The notes under the pieces: model-generated
Told to the model about the DNA's origin: nothing
The model's input: only the letters and a program-made list of their open reading frames with translations
Databases searched by the model: none
Made by a program: the position numbers and the translations under genes
Shown: positions 11,280 to 23,396 of the stretch, piece after piece
How the letters are laid out: the number at the start of each line of letters is the position of its first letter
Numbering within the stretch: position 1 is the stretch's first letter
Assembly (NCBI RefSeq): GCF_029873635.1
Contig: NC_080418.1
Span: forward strand, 15,603,562-15,667,561
Length of the DNA: 64,000 nucleotides
Source: Malania oleifera
Taxonomy: Eukaryota; Streptophyta; Magnoliopsida; Santalales; Ximeniaceae
Direction of reading: 5' to 3'

Positions 11280-12895
11280 TGTTCAATTGGTGGCTTACAT
11301 CAGGCCCGTTAGCAATGCAGATTGAGGATATTTCGAACAAGAATCTGTGTATTAAGGATTGCTCACTGAATAACAACTGAAACTCTGATTTATTAATGGA
11401 TTTGGTTGGAGCCAACAGAATAATGAAAATCTAACATAATGTGTCAGCTGGTAAAAGTGGTCAGGATATATTCATCTGGAAGCCTGCCTCTGATGGTAAT
11501 TTCTCTACAAAAAGGGTTTGGGAGGCAGTGATGAGCAGAAGTAATAATTTTGAATGAAATGACTGATTTTGACATTCTTTATTACCTAGAAAAATTTTAA
11601 TGTGTTTATGAAAAACCTGGTTTAGATGTTTGGCAGTAGATGATAGAATTTAGGTCAAAAGAATATCGAAGGTTTTGGCTTGTGATTGTTGCGTGCAGAG
11701 AAACCAAGAGAACACTGATTATATGCTTTCTTTAGGCGAGGTGGCTTCAGAGGTTTGGCGTCAGACTAGTGTGATGTTGGAGATTTCTTTACAACAGTTT
11801 CTTCCCTAGAAAAACATAATTGCAAACTGATTCCACTATGCTCGAAAATCATCTATTAAATTTAATCGGTCTGATTCTGTGTTTGATTACGTGGTACCTC
11901 TGGAATCGATGATACAAAGCGAGAATGGAATGAGTTTATCAAAGTGCGGATCAGACGTGGAGAAGTGTTCGATTCTGAGTTAGTTCTTTAGCTGAGAGTT
12001 CTAATTCTTTTCGAAAATTGAAGATTTAGAACATTATGATTTTGAAAGAGATTCAAATTTAGCATCAGGGAGTTTGCCCCAGATCTGGAAAAATTATTTC
12101 GTAGGTTAAACCCCCAATAGGGTGGATAAAACTTAATTGTGATGAGAGCTGTAGGGGCAATCCGGGTACTTCAAGAGTTGGAAAAATTATTCGGGATTGT
12201 CATGGTATGGTGAAAGCGGCTTTTTCAAGTTATTTTGGTAATGGTACGAACAATAGTGCGGAATTAAAAGCAATTCTGAAAGGAATTGGTTTATACAAAC
12301 GACTTTATTATTTTAATGTGATTATTGAAAGTGATTCATGAATTGTTGTTGATTGGTTTCAGAAAGGTAGATGTACCTTGTGGCATCTTTGGGATTTTTG
12401 GGAGAACCTAATGGCGGAGCTAGAAGAAGTGAACTTCATAGTGATCCATCAATATAGGAAAGGCAATAGTGCGGTTAATTTTCTCACTAGAAAAGGAGAA
12501 ATGACAAACAATGTCATCTACGAAGAATATATTTTACCACGTTCTCTGAAAAGTATCATTTGGATAGATAGGTTGGGTCTCACTTCCTTTTGTCATTAGT
12601 TCAACCTCTTGATTTTTGGTAGGTTGGTTTTGATTTTTTGATTTTTTGATTTTAGTTTATTTTATTATTTTGATTTTTGATAGGTCTGTTTAGATTTTTT
12701 CTTATTTAATTTTGTTTGGATTTGTAGTCTTATTTTGGGTGGTTGCTGGTGTTGTTTTTGGGAAGCCTTTAATGTCTTTTATCTGTAATTTCTCAATGTT
12801 TGTCTTGTAACCACAGTATTCCTCCGCCAAAAGTGAGGGTATATCAATAAATAAATAGAGGTGCCGCCCTCTCTTTTAAAAAAAAAAAAAAAAAA
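11280..12895 (+). pseudogene. Truncated LINE ORF2 C-terminus with RNase H and poly(A) tail
   Basis: A second LINE copy, 5'-truncated and heavily mutated. It begins in the post-RT region (SGPLAMQIEDISNKNLCIKD, similar to SGPLYAN...IKLKDL in the 2.4-8.4 kb L1) and continues through IFIWKPASDGNFSTKRVWEAV. RNase H follows at about 12110-12600: LNCDESCRGNPG, NSAELKA and ESDS match the catalytic positions, while the fourth is VNFL instead of VADAL. Several stops and frameshifts interrupt it (for example the TGA in ESDS* near 12340). The 3' UTR carries the conserved LINE-end block, aataaataaat, and an A-run to 12895. No target duplication was found. Confidence 0.85.
12808..12872 (+). repeat. Conserved LINE 3'-terminal block (copy 3 of 6)
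   Basis: cttgtaaccacagtattcct, then ccgccaaaagtgagggta, tcaataaataaa and the A-tail. It occupies the true 3' end of the truncated plus-strand LINE, which fixes the polarity of the block. Confidence 0.8.
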
Positions 12896-13652
12896 GCCAC
12901 TTTTTTCTTCAATTAATTTTATTCATTAGTATATAACTTCTTGATTTTGAAACGCCCATTTGTAATTAATTCTCAAGGTTTATGATCAGTTTATTTTCTA
13001 ATATTTAATTGCACTAATCATAAATTTAATTAATTTTATGATAATTATTTTTTTGGCAAGAATTAAAGTGCTTTTAATCCTTTTAATTATCTGATATTTT
13101 TTGTTATTCTTTAAATTTTGTTACATAAACTAGTTAATCGTACGTAATATTTTGTTATCTTCTAATTAAGTATTTTCAATGTCTAATTGAGATGTCTAAC
13201 TCTACAATCAATTCATTTTTCATTTCATTTGATACATAACTTTTGTATAACTTAAAAAATAAACCTAAATGAGTCATTTGAATTTCTACATGTGAAAACA
13301 AATTGATAGAGGACATAACCGGCCCTATAACTTCCTTCTAATAAAATAAATATTGACTTATATACAAAGTTAATCCCAAAAACAGTTGGAGGCAACCCCT
13401 ACATTATCCATCCAATGCTTAAGTAATTTTTTAGATGTTTGATTAGAAATGGACTTAGAATAAAAATTGCATATCTCCTTCCTTTGAGGTTTTTCTTTCA
13501 CTAATGTTGATAACTTTTCCTAATCATGAGAATATTATGAAGTAGGTTTGCCCTTCCTTCCCAAGAGATCACTGCAAGTAAGCACTAGGCTTTTGGGATA
13601 CCTATAATATAATAATTAGCGTTTTTTTAAAAACTTAAAATTGTAAAAAAAG

Positions 13653-13775
<123 letters not shown>

Positions 13776-14448
13776 TTATTATTGGTAAAAGCCTTGTAGG
13801 TTGAGTGTTATATTAAAGAACCCATGTCTTATCATTTATCATGTACAAATTGAACCGTGCATGGTGGAAGTCATCTGGTAATTTCATTTATTTAGCAATA
13901 ATTGAGTTGATGCAAGAGTTAATATCTCACAATATATCTTTTTCATTGAAATTAAAATTTCAAGCCTTAATAGCTAAGCTTGCTTGAAGGCACATGGTGG
14001 GGTTGGTAACCCAGCAACTGGGGTAGCACACAGGAGGTTGGAGAATCACTAGCATGCTTATCTTGTGGTCTTGGTTGCCTTCTCATAATTAATTATGTTT
14101 TAATTCACTTCCCACGTGTAGCTAAAGAATTTAATTTGATTTTTCTATTCCATATATAAAATAATTTTAATATTATAAAATAAAATAAAACAACTCTTTA
14201 AAATATGAGGGCAAATATGCTAGGGTTTGACCGATCATCCAAGAATTTATACCTTTGTTTAGTTAAAGGGATTTTTACTGTAATTGTGATTAAAATAATT
14301 TTAATTAGTATATATAAAATTGGGGAGAGTATTTGAGTTGCATAATTCAAGAATTTAATCTAAATAAAACTTCATTAATTAATCAATTGAATAAAAAGTG
14401 TCATTGATCAGCTCGTGTAATTGTTATGAAGACAATGATAAATGAAAC

Positions 14449-15376
14449 TTTTGGAGTGTCAAGCTTATTGAAGAATCCAGGCCGTCCATTTCTAAGGAGA
14501 TCCAATAGCTGTTTTTTTTTTTTTTTTTTTTCTATTTGTTATAGGGGCAGTGATGTAGTTTTGCCTGAAATGAACTGTAAATAAAACAGAACAGTAGGGG
14601 GGGTGGGGGTTTTCTTCACTTCAGTTTTTATAGCAGCGCAGAAGGCGGTCTTCCTTCTTCTCCAGCCACAAGAGACACTGGCAAAACTGAGAAAGGGTCT
14701 TCTTCTTGCCCATTCAACGAGACAGCCGTGAGAGATCCCTTCCCAGTCGAGAGAGAGAGCACCTACAGCGAGAGTTCTTTCAACCGCGCAGAAGAGCGAG
14801 GGGCGCACGGGAGAGAAGGAGCCGGCAGGCAAAGGTTCGGCGTTGGGAGGATCTCCAACCTCTAGCGGAGGTGCACGCAAGGGTAAGGGAAGGTAATGCA
14901 CATATCTATTTCTTGGGAGAGTTTTCTTTTAGGGAAATTAGGAGAAGGATAGGAAGAAGCCAAGGGTTCTTCGCAGGTGCGAAGAGGGTCTTTCTTGGGG
15001 CGTTCTTGGGCTGATTTTCAGAGGAGATTGGTAAGCCAAGTAAGGGTAAATATGTGTATGTATATTTATTTCCTCCGGATTTAATATAGTTTCTCCGAAG
15101 GTGAGTTTTTGCGGTGGATGTAGGCCAATTTTTGGGCCGAACCACGTAAATGTGTTCTTGTTGTGCTTGTGGCAGGTTTATGTTTTGCTAAATATTAGAT
15201 TGGTGAACATATATTTTTCTTGACCAGGCTTGGTACACGCACGCACATTAAAATAAATAGGTTTTCGTTTAGGTGTGATTATGGTTGATGCTTAGGTAAA
15301 AATCATATTGTTGTTTGTTTATAATTGATTTAAATCTAAAAATTAGAATTAGCAATCAGCTTGATTACACACAACA
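14449..15376 (+). repeat. 5' LTR of the Tork-like element
   Basis: 928 bp. It begins TTTTGGAGTGTC where the 3' LTR has TGTTTGAGTGTC, so the canonical TG has mutated, and ends ACACAACA. The middle (14640-14890) is GC-rich and yields open frames that are not genes. The U5 module (gtggatgtaggcc, then gccgaaccacgtaaa) is at 15113-15150. No CG-centred palindrome array is seen here, unlike most other LTRs in the window. Confidence 0.92.
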
Positions 15377-15378
15377 AG

Positions 15379-15391
15379 TGGTATCAAAGCC
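15379..15391 (+). other. Primer-binding site (initiator tRNA-Met type)
   Basis: tggtatcaaagcc lies two bases after the LTR end and matches the usual tggtatcagagcc with one change. It primes minus-strand DNA synthesis. Confidence 0.85.
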
Positions 15392-15401
15392 TGGCTATGT
15401 G

Positions 15402-16253
15402 ATGGGGACCGCTAGGTTTGAAATAGAAAAATTCACCGAAAAAAATGACTTTGGTTTATAAAGGATCAAGATGCGTGCCATCTTGGTACAACAGGGGCTT
15501 GAGGAGGCTCTTCTTGGAGAAAAGAAGGGAGCTTTTACTTCACAAGAGGAGAAACTAAGTTTATCCTCTGCTGACAAAATGAAGCCCGAAATCCTCCAAA
15601 AGGCACATAGTGCCATTATCTTGTCCTTAGGAGACAATGTGCTTAGGGAAATTGCCAATGAGGATACGGCAACTGGAGTTTGGTCAAAATTAGAAAGTTT
15701 GTATATGACAAAATCCTTAGCAAATAGACTCCATAAGAAGACTAGACTCTACGCCTTTAGAATGACCCCTGGAACATCGATTGATGAACATTTAGATGAA
15801 TTTAATAAAATTATTTTGGATCTTGCTAATATTGATATTCGTATAAATGAAGAAGACCAGTCTATTCTTTTATTGAGTTCTCTTGATTCCATATATGAAA
15901 ATCTTAAAGAAACTATGATGTATAGGAGAGAGAGGTTGACTTTATAAGATGTACAAGTCGTTTTGCACTCTAGGGAATTGCACACTAAGTTTAAGTCTAA
16001 ATCAGGGTCAGGGGAAGGATTAAATGTGAGAGGTAGGTTTGAAAAGAGGGACAAGAAAGGAAAAGGCGAGAGGTCTAGATCAAAGTCTAAGAGCAAAGCA
16101 TTAAAATGTTTTGCCTGTCACAAGGAAGAGCATTTTAAGAGGGACTGCCCTGAGAGGAAAAAGGTTGCCAATGCCACCACCTCTGAATCAAAGGGTAAGG
16201 CAGCTGTAGTTTTAGATGGGTATGATAGTGCCGGAAGTGTTGAACGTCTTTGA
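15402..16253 (+). pseudogene. Copia gag (UBN2-type) with CCHC zinc knuckle
   Basis: Gag polyprotein of the Tork-like element, the capsid and nucleocapsid that package element RNA. The ATG at 15402 gives MGTARFEIEKFTEKNDFGL; an in-frame stop near 15459 replaces the usual tryptophan. The UBN2-type body follows (VWSKLESLYMTKSLANRLHKK). A second stop at 15945-15947 lies before a basic region and an intact knuckle, CFACx4Hx4C, near 16110-16150, with glutamate in place of the usual glycine before the histidine. The frame closes at 16253, and pol continues in the +1 frame from about 16216. Two stops and a frameshift mean no full-length product. Confidence 0.9.
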
Positions 16254-17540
16254 GAAAGATTCAGGAAAAGAATGGATATTAGATTCAGGATGTTCCTTCC
16301 ACATGTGTCCATTGAAAAACTGGTTTGAATCCTTTACATGCTTAGAAGAAGGTCATGTTATCCTAAGAAATAATAAGTCATGTAAAATACAGGGTATTGG
16401 GACTATGAGACTTCTAATGCATGATGGGATTGAAAGAGTGCTAAGAGATGTGAGGTACCTATGTGAACTGAAGAGAAACTTGATTTCTCTTGGTAGCTTA
16501 GATAAGATAGGGTACACGTTTAAGTCTGAAGGAGGTAACCTAAGAGTATGTAGAGGTTCACTAGCAATGATGAAAGGGGTGCTAAAGAATGGGTTATACA
16601 CCTTAGTAGGAAAGACAGTGATTAATGAGGCTTCACCTATCAATCACAGGGTAGAAAATTAGGTTTCCTTGTGGCATAAGAGGCTAGGACATGTTAGCCA
16701 ACAAGGCCTAAAGGAGCTAGAGAAACAGGGGCTGCTTGGGGATAGGAAACTTGAGGAATTGTCATTCTGTGAGGAGTGTGTCTTGGGTAAGTCTACTAGG
16801 GTTAGTTTTAAAAATTCCACTCACACCACAAAATAGACTCTTGATTACATGCATTTATACTTGTGGAGGCCTGCTACGGTTAGTTCTCATGGTGGTTCTA
16901 GGTATTTTCTGTCAATTATAGATGACTTTTCTAGGAAAGTATGGGTTCTAAAACATAAAAGTGATACTTCTGAAAAGTTTAAAGAATAGAAAACCTTAGT
17001 TGAAACTCAAGTTGGAAGAAAAGTTAAAACACTGAGAACAGACAATGGATTAGAATACTTGTCAAATGAATTTTCTAAATTTTGTAAATCTGAGGGCATT
17101 GCTAGACATAGGATTGTTAAGGATACTCCCCAACATAATGGACTAACTGAAAGGATGTATAGGACTATTCTAGAAATGGTAAGATGCATGTTAGCCATTT
17201 CAGGTCTGCCCAAGACCTTTTGGGCAGAGACGGTGACCACTGTTGTATACCTTATTAATAGGTGTCCTTCCACAGCTCTAAATTTTAAACCCCCTTAAGA
17301 AATCTGGTCGGGTAAGCTTGCTGATTATCAGGGTTTAAAAGTTTTTGGGTGCGTAGCCTATGCCCACATTAGAACTGATAAATTAAAGCTTAGGGCTATT
17401 AAATGCATTTTTGTGGGATACCCAGAGGGGGTTAAAGGCTATAAGCTCTGAGTTATAGAACCTAGAAAACAAAAATGTATTATTAGCAGGGATGTAGTTT
17501 TTAATGAAACTAATATGGGGAGAAAATAAAAAAAAAAAAA
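16216..17540 (+). pseudogene. Copia protease and integrase, stops and lost catalytic Asp
   Basis: Aspartic protease active site DSG (WILDSGCSFHM, about 16270-16300), then GAG-pre-integrase zinc finger H..H..C..C (WHKRLGHVS ... FCEECVLG, about 16670-16790), then the integrase core. The first catalytic Asp is Tyr: the codon after MHL is TAC where the family has Asp in IHSDLWGP. The second Asp (RTDNGLEY) and the Glu (NGLTERMYRT) remain. In-frame stops occur at 16660-16662, near 16834, 16987, 17296, 17449 and 17527. All pieces share one frame with the RT/RNase H downstream. The element cannot make active integrase. Confidence 0.9.
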
Positions 17541-17589
17541 TTCATATGAAAGTGTTAGGCACTCTGATACTAGTGACCCGCAGCTTGAG

Positions 17590-19371
17590 GTGGAGCAACC
17601 CTCCACTTCTCATAGCCATTTAGAAACAGATGCTGCAGATTTTAAGGAGCAAAACTCAGAACCACAAACCTCTAAATTAAGTAAAACCTACCTTCTAGCA
17701 TGGGATAGGGAGAGGAGGGTCATAAGACCTCCTCAAAGGTATGGGGAAGCTGATTTGACATCTTTTGCTCTTTCTAATGCTGAAACAGAAATTCAGGTGG
17801 AACCTAGGACTTTTAGAGAGGCCATGGATAGTAAAGATACTGAAAAATGGATTCTTACAATGCAAAAAGAAATTGAGTCTCTAAACAAGAATAAGACATG
17901 GGTGATGGTACCTAGACCAGAAAAATAGAAACTCATAGGGTCCAAGTGGATCTTTAAGAGGAAAGAGGGAATCCTTGCAGTTGAACCACCTAGGTATAAA
18001 GCTAGGTTAGTGGCTAAGGGATTTATACAAAGGGAAGGGGTAGACTATAATGAAATATTTTCTCCTGTTGTGAGGCATAACTCAATTAGAATTCTATTAT
18101 CTTTTGTTGTTGTACATGACTTGCATTTGAAACAACTTGATGTTAAAACTGCTTTCTTACATGGTACTTTAGAAAAAACAGTTTATACGCAACCTCCTGA
18201 GGGTTTTGATATAGAAATGAATAAAAATCATGTATGTTTATTAAAGAAATCTTTATATGGGCTGAAACAATCACCTAGACAATGGTATAAACGATTTGAT
18301 TCTTACATGATTCAAAATGATTTCTGTAGAAGCAATTATGATGGCTGTGTTTATTATAAACCATGTGATAAATGTCATATATATTTGCTATTATATGTTG
18401 ATGACATGTTGGTTGCTTGTGGAGACTTAGATATGTTAAATCAAGTTAAGTGCATGCTTAAATCTGAATTTGAAATGAAAGACTTAGGACCTGTTAAAAG
18501 AATACTTGATATGAAAATAACTAGAGAAAGGAATAAAAAGTTTCTCTACTTGTCTCAAAATTCTTATATTTCAAAGGTGTTAAAAAAATTTGGAATGAGT
18601 CATGTTAAATCTACTTCTATTCCTGTTGCACAGCATGTTAAATTGTCTAGAAAACAGTGTCCTCAAATTAAAAATGAGTCACTATTTATGAATAGAATAC
18701 CTTATGCTAGTATGGTTGGTTGTGTAATATATGCTATGGTATGTTCTAGACCTGATCTATCTTATGTTGTAAGTCAAGTAAGTAGATTTATGAGTAAACC
18801 TGGAAAACCACATTGGCATGCTTTGAAACAAATTTTTCAATACTTGTCTGGAACAAAACAGCAAGGATTAATATTTGGAAAAAGGGATATGCATTGTGAA
18901 ATAGGGTTAAAAGGATATGTAGATTCTGACTATGCTGAAAATCTAGATACTAAGAAGTCTTTGTCTGGTATGGTCTTTTCTTTTTTAGGTAGTACTATTA
19001 GTTGGAAGTCACACATGCAGTCGGTGGTAGCCTTGTCTACCACAGAGACTGAATATATTGTCATGACTGAAGCCTTTAAGCAGGTTATATGGATAAAAGG
19101 ACTATGCCTAGAGTTAGGAATGTATAGTGGAACCGTTATAATTTATTGTGACAATTAAAATACTATTCATTTGGCTAGGAATCATGTTTATCATGATAGG
19201 TCCAAACATATAAATGTTAGGCTACATTTTGTGAGGGATATTATTTCTAGCGGTGAAATAGAAGTAATGAAAATTCCAACAAAGGATAATCCTTCTGATA
19301 TGATGACTAAAATAGTACCTAAATCCAAGTTTGAACATTGTTCGAACTTGGTTAACCTTGGAAGTTTCTAG
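17590..19371 (+). pseudogene. Copia reverse transcriptase and RNase H
   Basis: RT copies element RNA to DNA and RNase H removes the RNA. KTWVMVPRPEK is followed by a stop at 17926-17928, then SKWIFKRKEG, ARLVAKGF, the QLDVKTAFLHG motif and the active site YVDDML (about 18394-18411). RNase H begins near GYVDSDYAENLDTKKSLSG and includes STTETEYIV. A stop at 19156-19158 (YCDN*NT) precedes the conserved end HIDVRLHFVRD-like segment, closing at 19371. The catalytic RT residues are intact; only the two stops break this part. Confidence 0.92.
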
Positions 19372-19433
19372 TGTTTGTTTTGCAGGAACCGCCATCGAAG
19401 AAACTAAGGAGGTGCAAGGGTAACAAGCTTGCC

Positions 19434-19445
19434 AAGATGGAGAAT
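19434..19445 (+). other. Polypurine tract
   Basis: aagatggagaat immediately precedes the 3' LTR (tgtttgag). It is the plus-strand primer of the element. Confidence 0.75.
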
Positions 19446-20369
19446 TGTTTGAGTGTCAAGCTTGATTGAAGAATCCAAGCCGTCCATTTCTAAGGAGATT
19501 CGGCGGTTTTTTTTTTTTTTCCTATTTGTTATAGGGGCAGTGATGTAATTTTGCTTGAACCGAAGTGTAAATAAAACAGAACAACAGGGAGCGGGGATTT
19601 TCTTCACTTCAATTTTACAGCAGCGCAGAAGGAGGTCTTCCTTTTTCTCCAGGCGCGAGAAACACTGGCAGAACTGAGTGAGAGTCTTCTTCTTGCCCAT
19701 TCTTCAACGAGACAGCCGTGAGAGATCCCTTCCCAGCCGAGAAAGAGCACCTGCAGCGAGAGTTCTTTCAACTGCGCAGGAGATCAAGGGGCGCACGGGA
19801 GAGAAGGAGCCGGCAGGCAAAGGTTCGGCATTGGGAGGATCTCCAACCTCTAGTGGAGGTGCATGCAAGGGTAAGGGTAAGTAATGCACAGATCTATTTC
19901 TTGGGAGGGTTTTCTTTTAGGGAAATTAGGGATAAGGATAGGAAGAAGCCTAGGGTTCTTTGCAGGTGTGAAGAGGGGCTTCCTTGGGTCGTTCTTAGGC
20001 TGATTTCCAGAGGAGATTGGTAAGCCAAGTAAGGGTAAATTTGTGTATGTATATTTATTTTCGCCGGATTTAATATAGTATCTCCGAAGGTGAATTTCTG
20101 CCGTGGATGTAGGCCAATATTTGGGTTGAACCACGTAAACGTGTTCTTGTGGATTGTGCTTGTGGCATGTTTATGTTTTTCTGAATATTGGATTGGTGAA
20201 CATATATTTTTCTTGATCAAGCTTGGCACACATGCACACATTAAAATAAACAGGTTTTCGTTTAGGTATGATTGTGGTTGATGCTTAGGTAAAAATCAAA
20301 TTGTAGCTTGTTTATAATTGATTAAAATCTGAAAATTAGAATTAGCAATCAGCTTAATTACACACAATA
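19446..20369 (+). repeat. 3' LTR of the Tork-like element
   Basis: 924 bp. It keeps the TG start (TGTTTGAGTGTC) but ends ACACAATA where the 5' copy ends ACACAACA. It has a T-run at 19507-19520 and the same GC-rich middle and U5 module as the 5' LTR, with scattered substitutions and small indels. It is followed by target duplication gaaac. Confidence 0.92.
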
Positions 20370-20374
20370 GAAAC

Positions 20375-21574
20375 GTATTTAAAAATAAAAAATAAAGTAA
20401 TTGTTTTTATTTGACAAAAATTAATCAAAATTTCAGGTTTTGATCCACATACAACACTCTTTTTATAAATAAATGCATTCACATGCTCAAAATTAAAATG
20501 TAATTTGTAATATGTGGGTATATATGTAGTTGTTTTTTTCTCTTTTTGCAAATAAATGCATTCACGTGCTCAAAATTAAAATGTAATTTGTAGCCTCACG
20601 ACATAATTATTGAAAGGATATTTTCCAGGTTGACATCTCATGAAAGTTTAAAATACCATGATTTACAAGAGCTTTAATTTATATTAAAACCTCCCCTTTT
20701 AGGAAAAACACATGAAAATTAAATTGTATATCCTTTTTCAAATTGTACGAGACAGAAAAAACGATAAATAGTTGCATGGAACTACAATGGCATCATTTTT
20801 GTCACATCCCAATTATATATGACTACATATATCGACATTGTTAGGCTACGTGGACCCACATGTATGAGTAAAATCATATATAATAATGACAATGTCCACA
20901 TAATTGACTAAAGTGCGTTACAATTTTATACAAAGGGCACCCCTCATATCATGTCTTTAAAACACGAGCACTTTGACTGGTGTTGTAAAAAATAGTTTTT
21001 ACTTTTAATTTTTGACTTTTTCAATAATCACGAAAATGTTATATTATTATATTTTCTCAATTTTTCATTATAAATGTTGTTAAAAAATTTTTTTAAAAAA
21101 GTGCAACTTTACTCAAAAAAAAATATAGTCCCACAAAAAAGCATGCCCTATGTTGTGGACTGCAATTTGAATTTGACTGTGATGGATAGGCACATAAAAA
21201 GGTTGTATATGATGCATTTTTAGGGTTTGTTTATTAAATCTTTAAGTGAATTCACGTTTGTTTGAAGTTCCAACTGAATTTGAATATATTTGTTCAAATT
21301 TAGTCCTCAAATTATTAACTGAATTCAAGTCGAACCAACCCAATCAAACTTACTGTGTGCTCAAGCTTATTTAATCTTATTCATTAGATTATTAGTTAAA
21401 TGAACCTGATAGAATTCACTGTTGATATTTGATTAATTTTAATTTAAAACCTAGTTTATTTGCCAAATCCATAAACCAAAGATTCATGTGGGGAAAGTTA
21501 CAATGACAATGTCACGATCGTTAAGAGAGTCAAATTAAATGGCTTGTAAATTGATAACTTTACTTTTAGTTCAG
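20375..21574. other. AT-rich DNA with a 42-bp direct repeat, no gene seen
   Basis: A segment of about 42 bp beginning aataaatgcattcac occurs at 20468-20509 and again at 20551-20592 with one difference. Otherwise non-coding and AT-rich. Confidence 0.55.
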
Positions 21575-21995
21575 TTAGGGGTGAGCATTAGGTCGGTTCG
21601 GTTAAAAAAAATTTATTAACTGAACCGACTGAAATTCCATATTTAACCAAACTCAAAACCGACCAAACCAAATTTTGGTTAAATCGGTTAATCGATTTTA
21701 ACCAATTTAATATTTTAATATATAAAAAATGTATATTTTTAATATATAAATAAAATATAAATAGTATATATATAATTTTAATATATAATATATAATAAAT
21801 AAATAAAATTTTACTATATATATAATATATAATTATTTATTATTAATTTACACTATTCAGTTAACTGAATTAATTGAACCCAAAAATCGAACCAAAAATT
21901 GAAATTCAACAAAAATGAAAACCAAACTGAATCGACCGAATTTACTCAGTTAATTCGATTAATTCCATTTTAATCGAATTATACTCACCCCTAAC
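21575..21995. mobile_element. Probable non-autonomous DNA transposon (MITE)
   Basis: About 420 bp, non-coding. It starts ttaggggtgagcatt and ends with the inverted form (...atactcacccctaa), giving terminal inverted repeats of about 13 bp. The subterminal sequences are rich in ggttcggtt, accgac and cgaacc, and the middle is almost pure AT. The ends recall hAT-type MITEs. Candidate flanking duplications around ctttagtt/ctttagct are imperfect. Confidence 0.6.
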
Positions 21996-22339
21996 TTTAG
22001 CTTTTAAATGTGCTTGCTAGAAAGCTCTAAAGAAACCTAATCCAATGGCATCAACATGATCAACTAAATTTATAAATGGGTTGTTTGGTAGTTTAAATGG
22101 GCCGAAGTTAACCATGTTTAAGTTTGTTTATTTTATTTGAAACTTGCTCAATTATACAAATAAACAAATTCATATAAACCTTGACTAAACTAAAAGAGAC
22201 TAGGCGAAAGGGGAAAAAAATCAGTTGTTTGACCTAAGTCTAATCCGCTTAAAATAACTTATATCCTGTTGTGATATTTGGCTCACATACCAAGTAGAAA
22301 GCATGCACAAAGGAGAAAACATGGTATAAAATCAAGATG
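21996..22339. other. Non-coding DNA, no gene seen
   Basis: AT-rich; no feature recognised. Confidence 0.5.
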
Positions 22340-22700
22340 CTGGGGTGGAGCAGGGGAAACCATCGACGGTTTGACTAGTTAGTCAATGGAAACTTCAACT
22401 ATTTGGCCCATAATTTCAGAGTTTTGCTCTCTATCTGAAATTGTCGACGATTTGGCTGAAACCGTCAATTGTTTGGTTCTGGAATTTAGCACAGATTTTT
22501 GAATTTTGATTAAGGGGACGTTAATATGGTTGGGGTTTGGAGGGAAAACCTTCGGGAACTGTATATATATGTTGTCTCGGATGTATATGTAAGGTTGGTT
22601 GTACATGGTTGATGTATTGTTCATGTCCTTTAGACAAGAATATAGTAAATTTTGTTGTTTGCTCCCATGATTGTAGGCATTGTCGAACCAGGTAATTCCT
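22340..22700 (+). repeat. Copia-type LTR fragment with palindromic repeats
   Basis: aaaccatcgacggttt (about 22361-22376) and aaattgtcgacgattt (about 22437-22452) are near-palindromes. A TATA-like ctgtatatatatg follows at about 22558, then the U5 module ttgctcccatgattgtaggc ... gaaccaggtaattcc (22660-22700). The layout is that of a copia LTR 3' part, cut at about 22700 by the T-run of the next insertion. Confidence 0.45.
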
Positions 22701-22788
22701 TGTTCTTTTTTTTACAAAAACCCTAAATTTATTGATAGCCCTCACTTATGGTGAAGGAATACCATGGTTACAAACATGCCACAAAGGA
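22701..22788 (-). repeat. Conserved LINE-end block with poly(A) (copy 4 of 6)
   Basis: Minus strand: TTTGTAACCATGGTATTCCT, TCACCATAAGTGAGGGC, TATCAATAAATTTAGGG, then an A-run (T-run at 22706-22715). It resembles the ends of the LINEs but has an LTR-derived sequence upstream of it, so it may be a chimeric retroposed transcript. Confidence 0.6.
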
Positions 22789-23396
22789 TTTACAAATTGC
22801 ACAGCGGAATATAAATATGTAAAGGATCAAACACATAATGTAGCACTTTGTGATGAATATACATAACAATCCACAACCACAACAGATTATATGAAATCAA
22901 TAGCAACACAAGAATACATGGAATTACATGGTTCATATTTTTGGGTGGAAGAAGAATGCAAAGAAACTTTGTGCTCGTCATCTAGCGAATAAACCCTAAC
23001 TGTGTACGACTGCATCGGCGGCGGATGTTCGTCATCGCCAAACGACGCTCAGCTCAATGAATAGAGCTGATCTTGTAAAAGTCCTCTCATCCTCTACAAC
23101 ATAAAGCTCGAAAGGAAAAGTGATTAAAAGATGTGGTGAACATCAGGGAGGCTTCGACTACATACGTTTGGAGTCGGTGGTGGGTAGCCCCTACGTCGTC
23201 ACCGACTTGGGGTTCCATTAGGGTTTATTCGCTGGACAACGAGCACAAAGTTTCTTTCCATCCTTCCACCCAAAAATATGAACCATGTAATTCCTCGTGT
23301 TATTGTGTTTCTATTAATTTCATAATGTATATTCATCACAAAGTGCTACATTATGTGTTTAATCCTTTACATATTTATATTCCGCTGTGCAATTCG
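22789..23396. repeat. Imperfect inverted repeat, arms about 180-205 bp
   Basis: The left arm (22789-22993) reads, when reversed, as the right arm (23217-23396): both hold gggtttattcgct, acgagcacaaagtttctttc, cacccaaaaatatgaacc, tgtatattcatcacaaagtg and ccgctgtgcaatt. The left arm has about 24 extra bases near 22878. The spacer (about 22994-23216) is GC-richer and single-copy. The right arm is the U5 end of a copia LTR (primer site follows at 23421), so the left arm is a second copy in reverse. A transcript across it would fold into a long hairpin. Confidence 0.85.

Larger units (their letters stand above)
14444..20374 (+). mobile_element. Tork-like Ty1/copia retrotransposon, complete but inactive
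   Basis: A 5.9-kb copia element between exact 5-bp target duplications gaaac (14444-14448 and 20370-20374). Order: 5' LTR, primer site, gag, protease, integrase, reverse transcriptase, RNase H, polypurine tract, 3' LTR. IN before RT makes it Ty1/copia, and the gag and integrase wording is of the Tork type. All pol parts share one frame, but many stops and one gag/pol frameshift disable it. The two LTRs differ at many positions (I judge 5-10% by eye) and the first LTR has lost its TG start, so the insertion is much older than the Tekay element at 25-35 kb. Confidence 0.95.

Noticed and set aside
14539..15145. Arginine- and proline-rich open frames, repeated at 19404-20241
   Set aside because: The same sequence occurs in both LTRs of the Tork-like element; it is LTR, not a gene.
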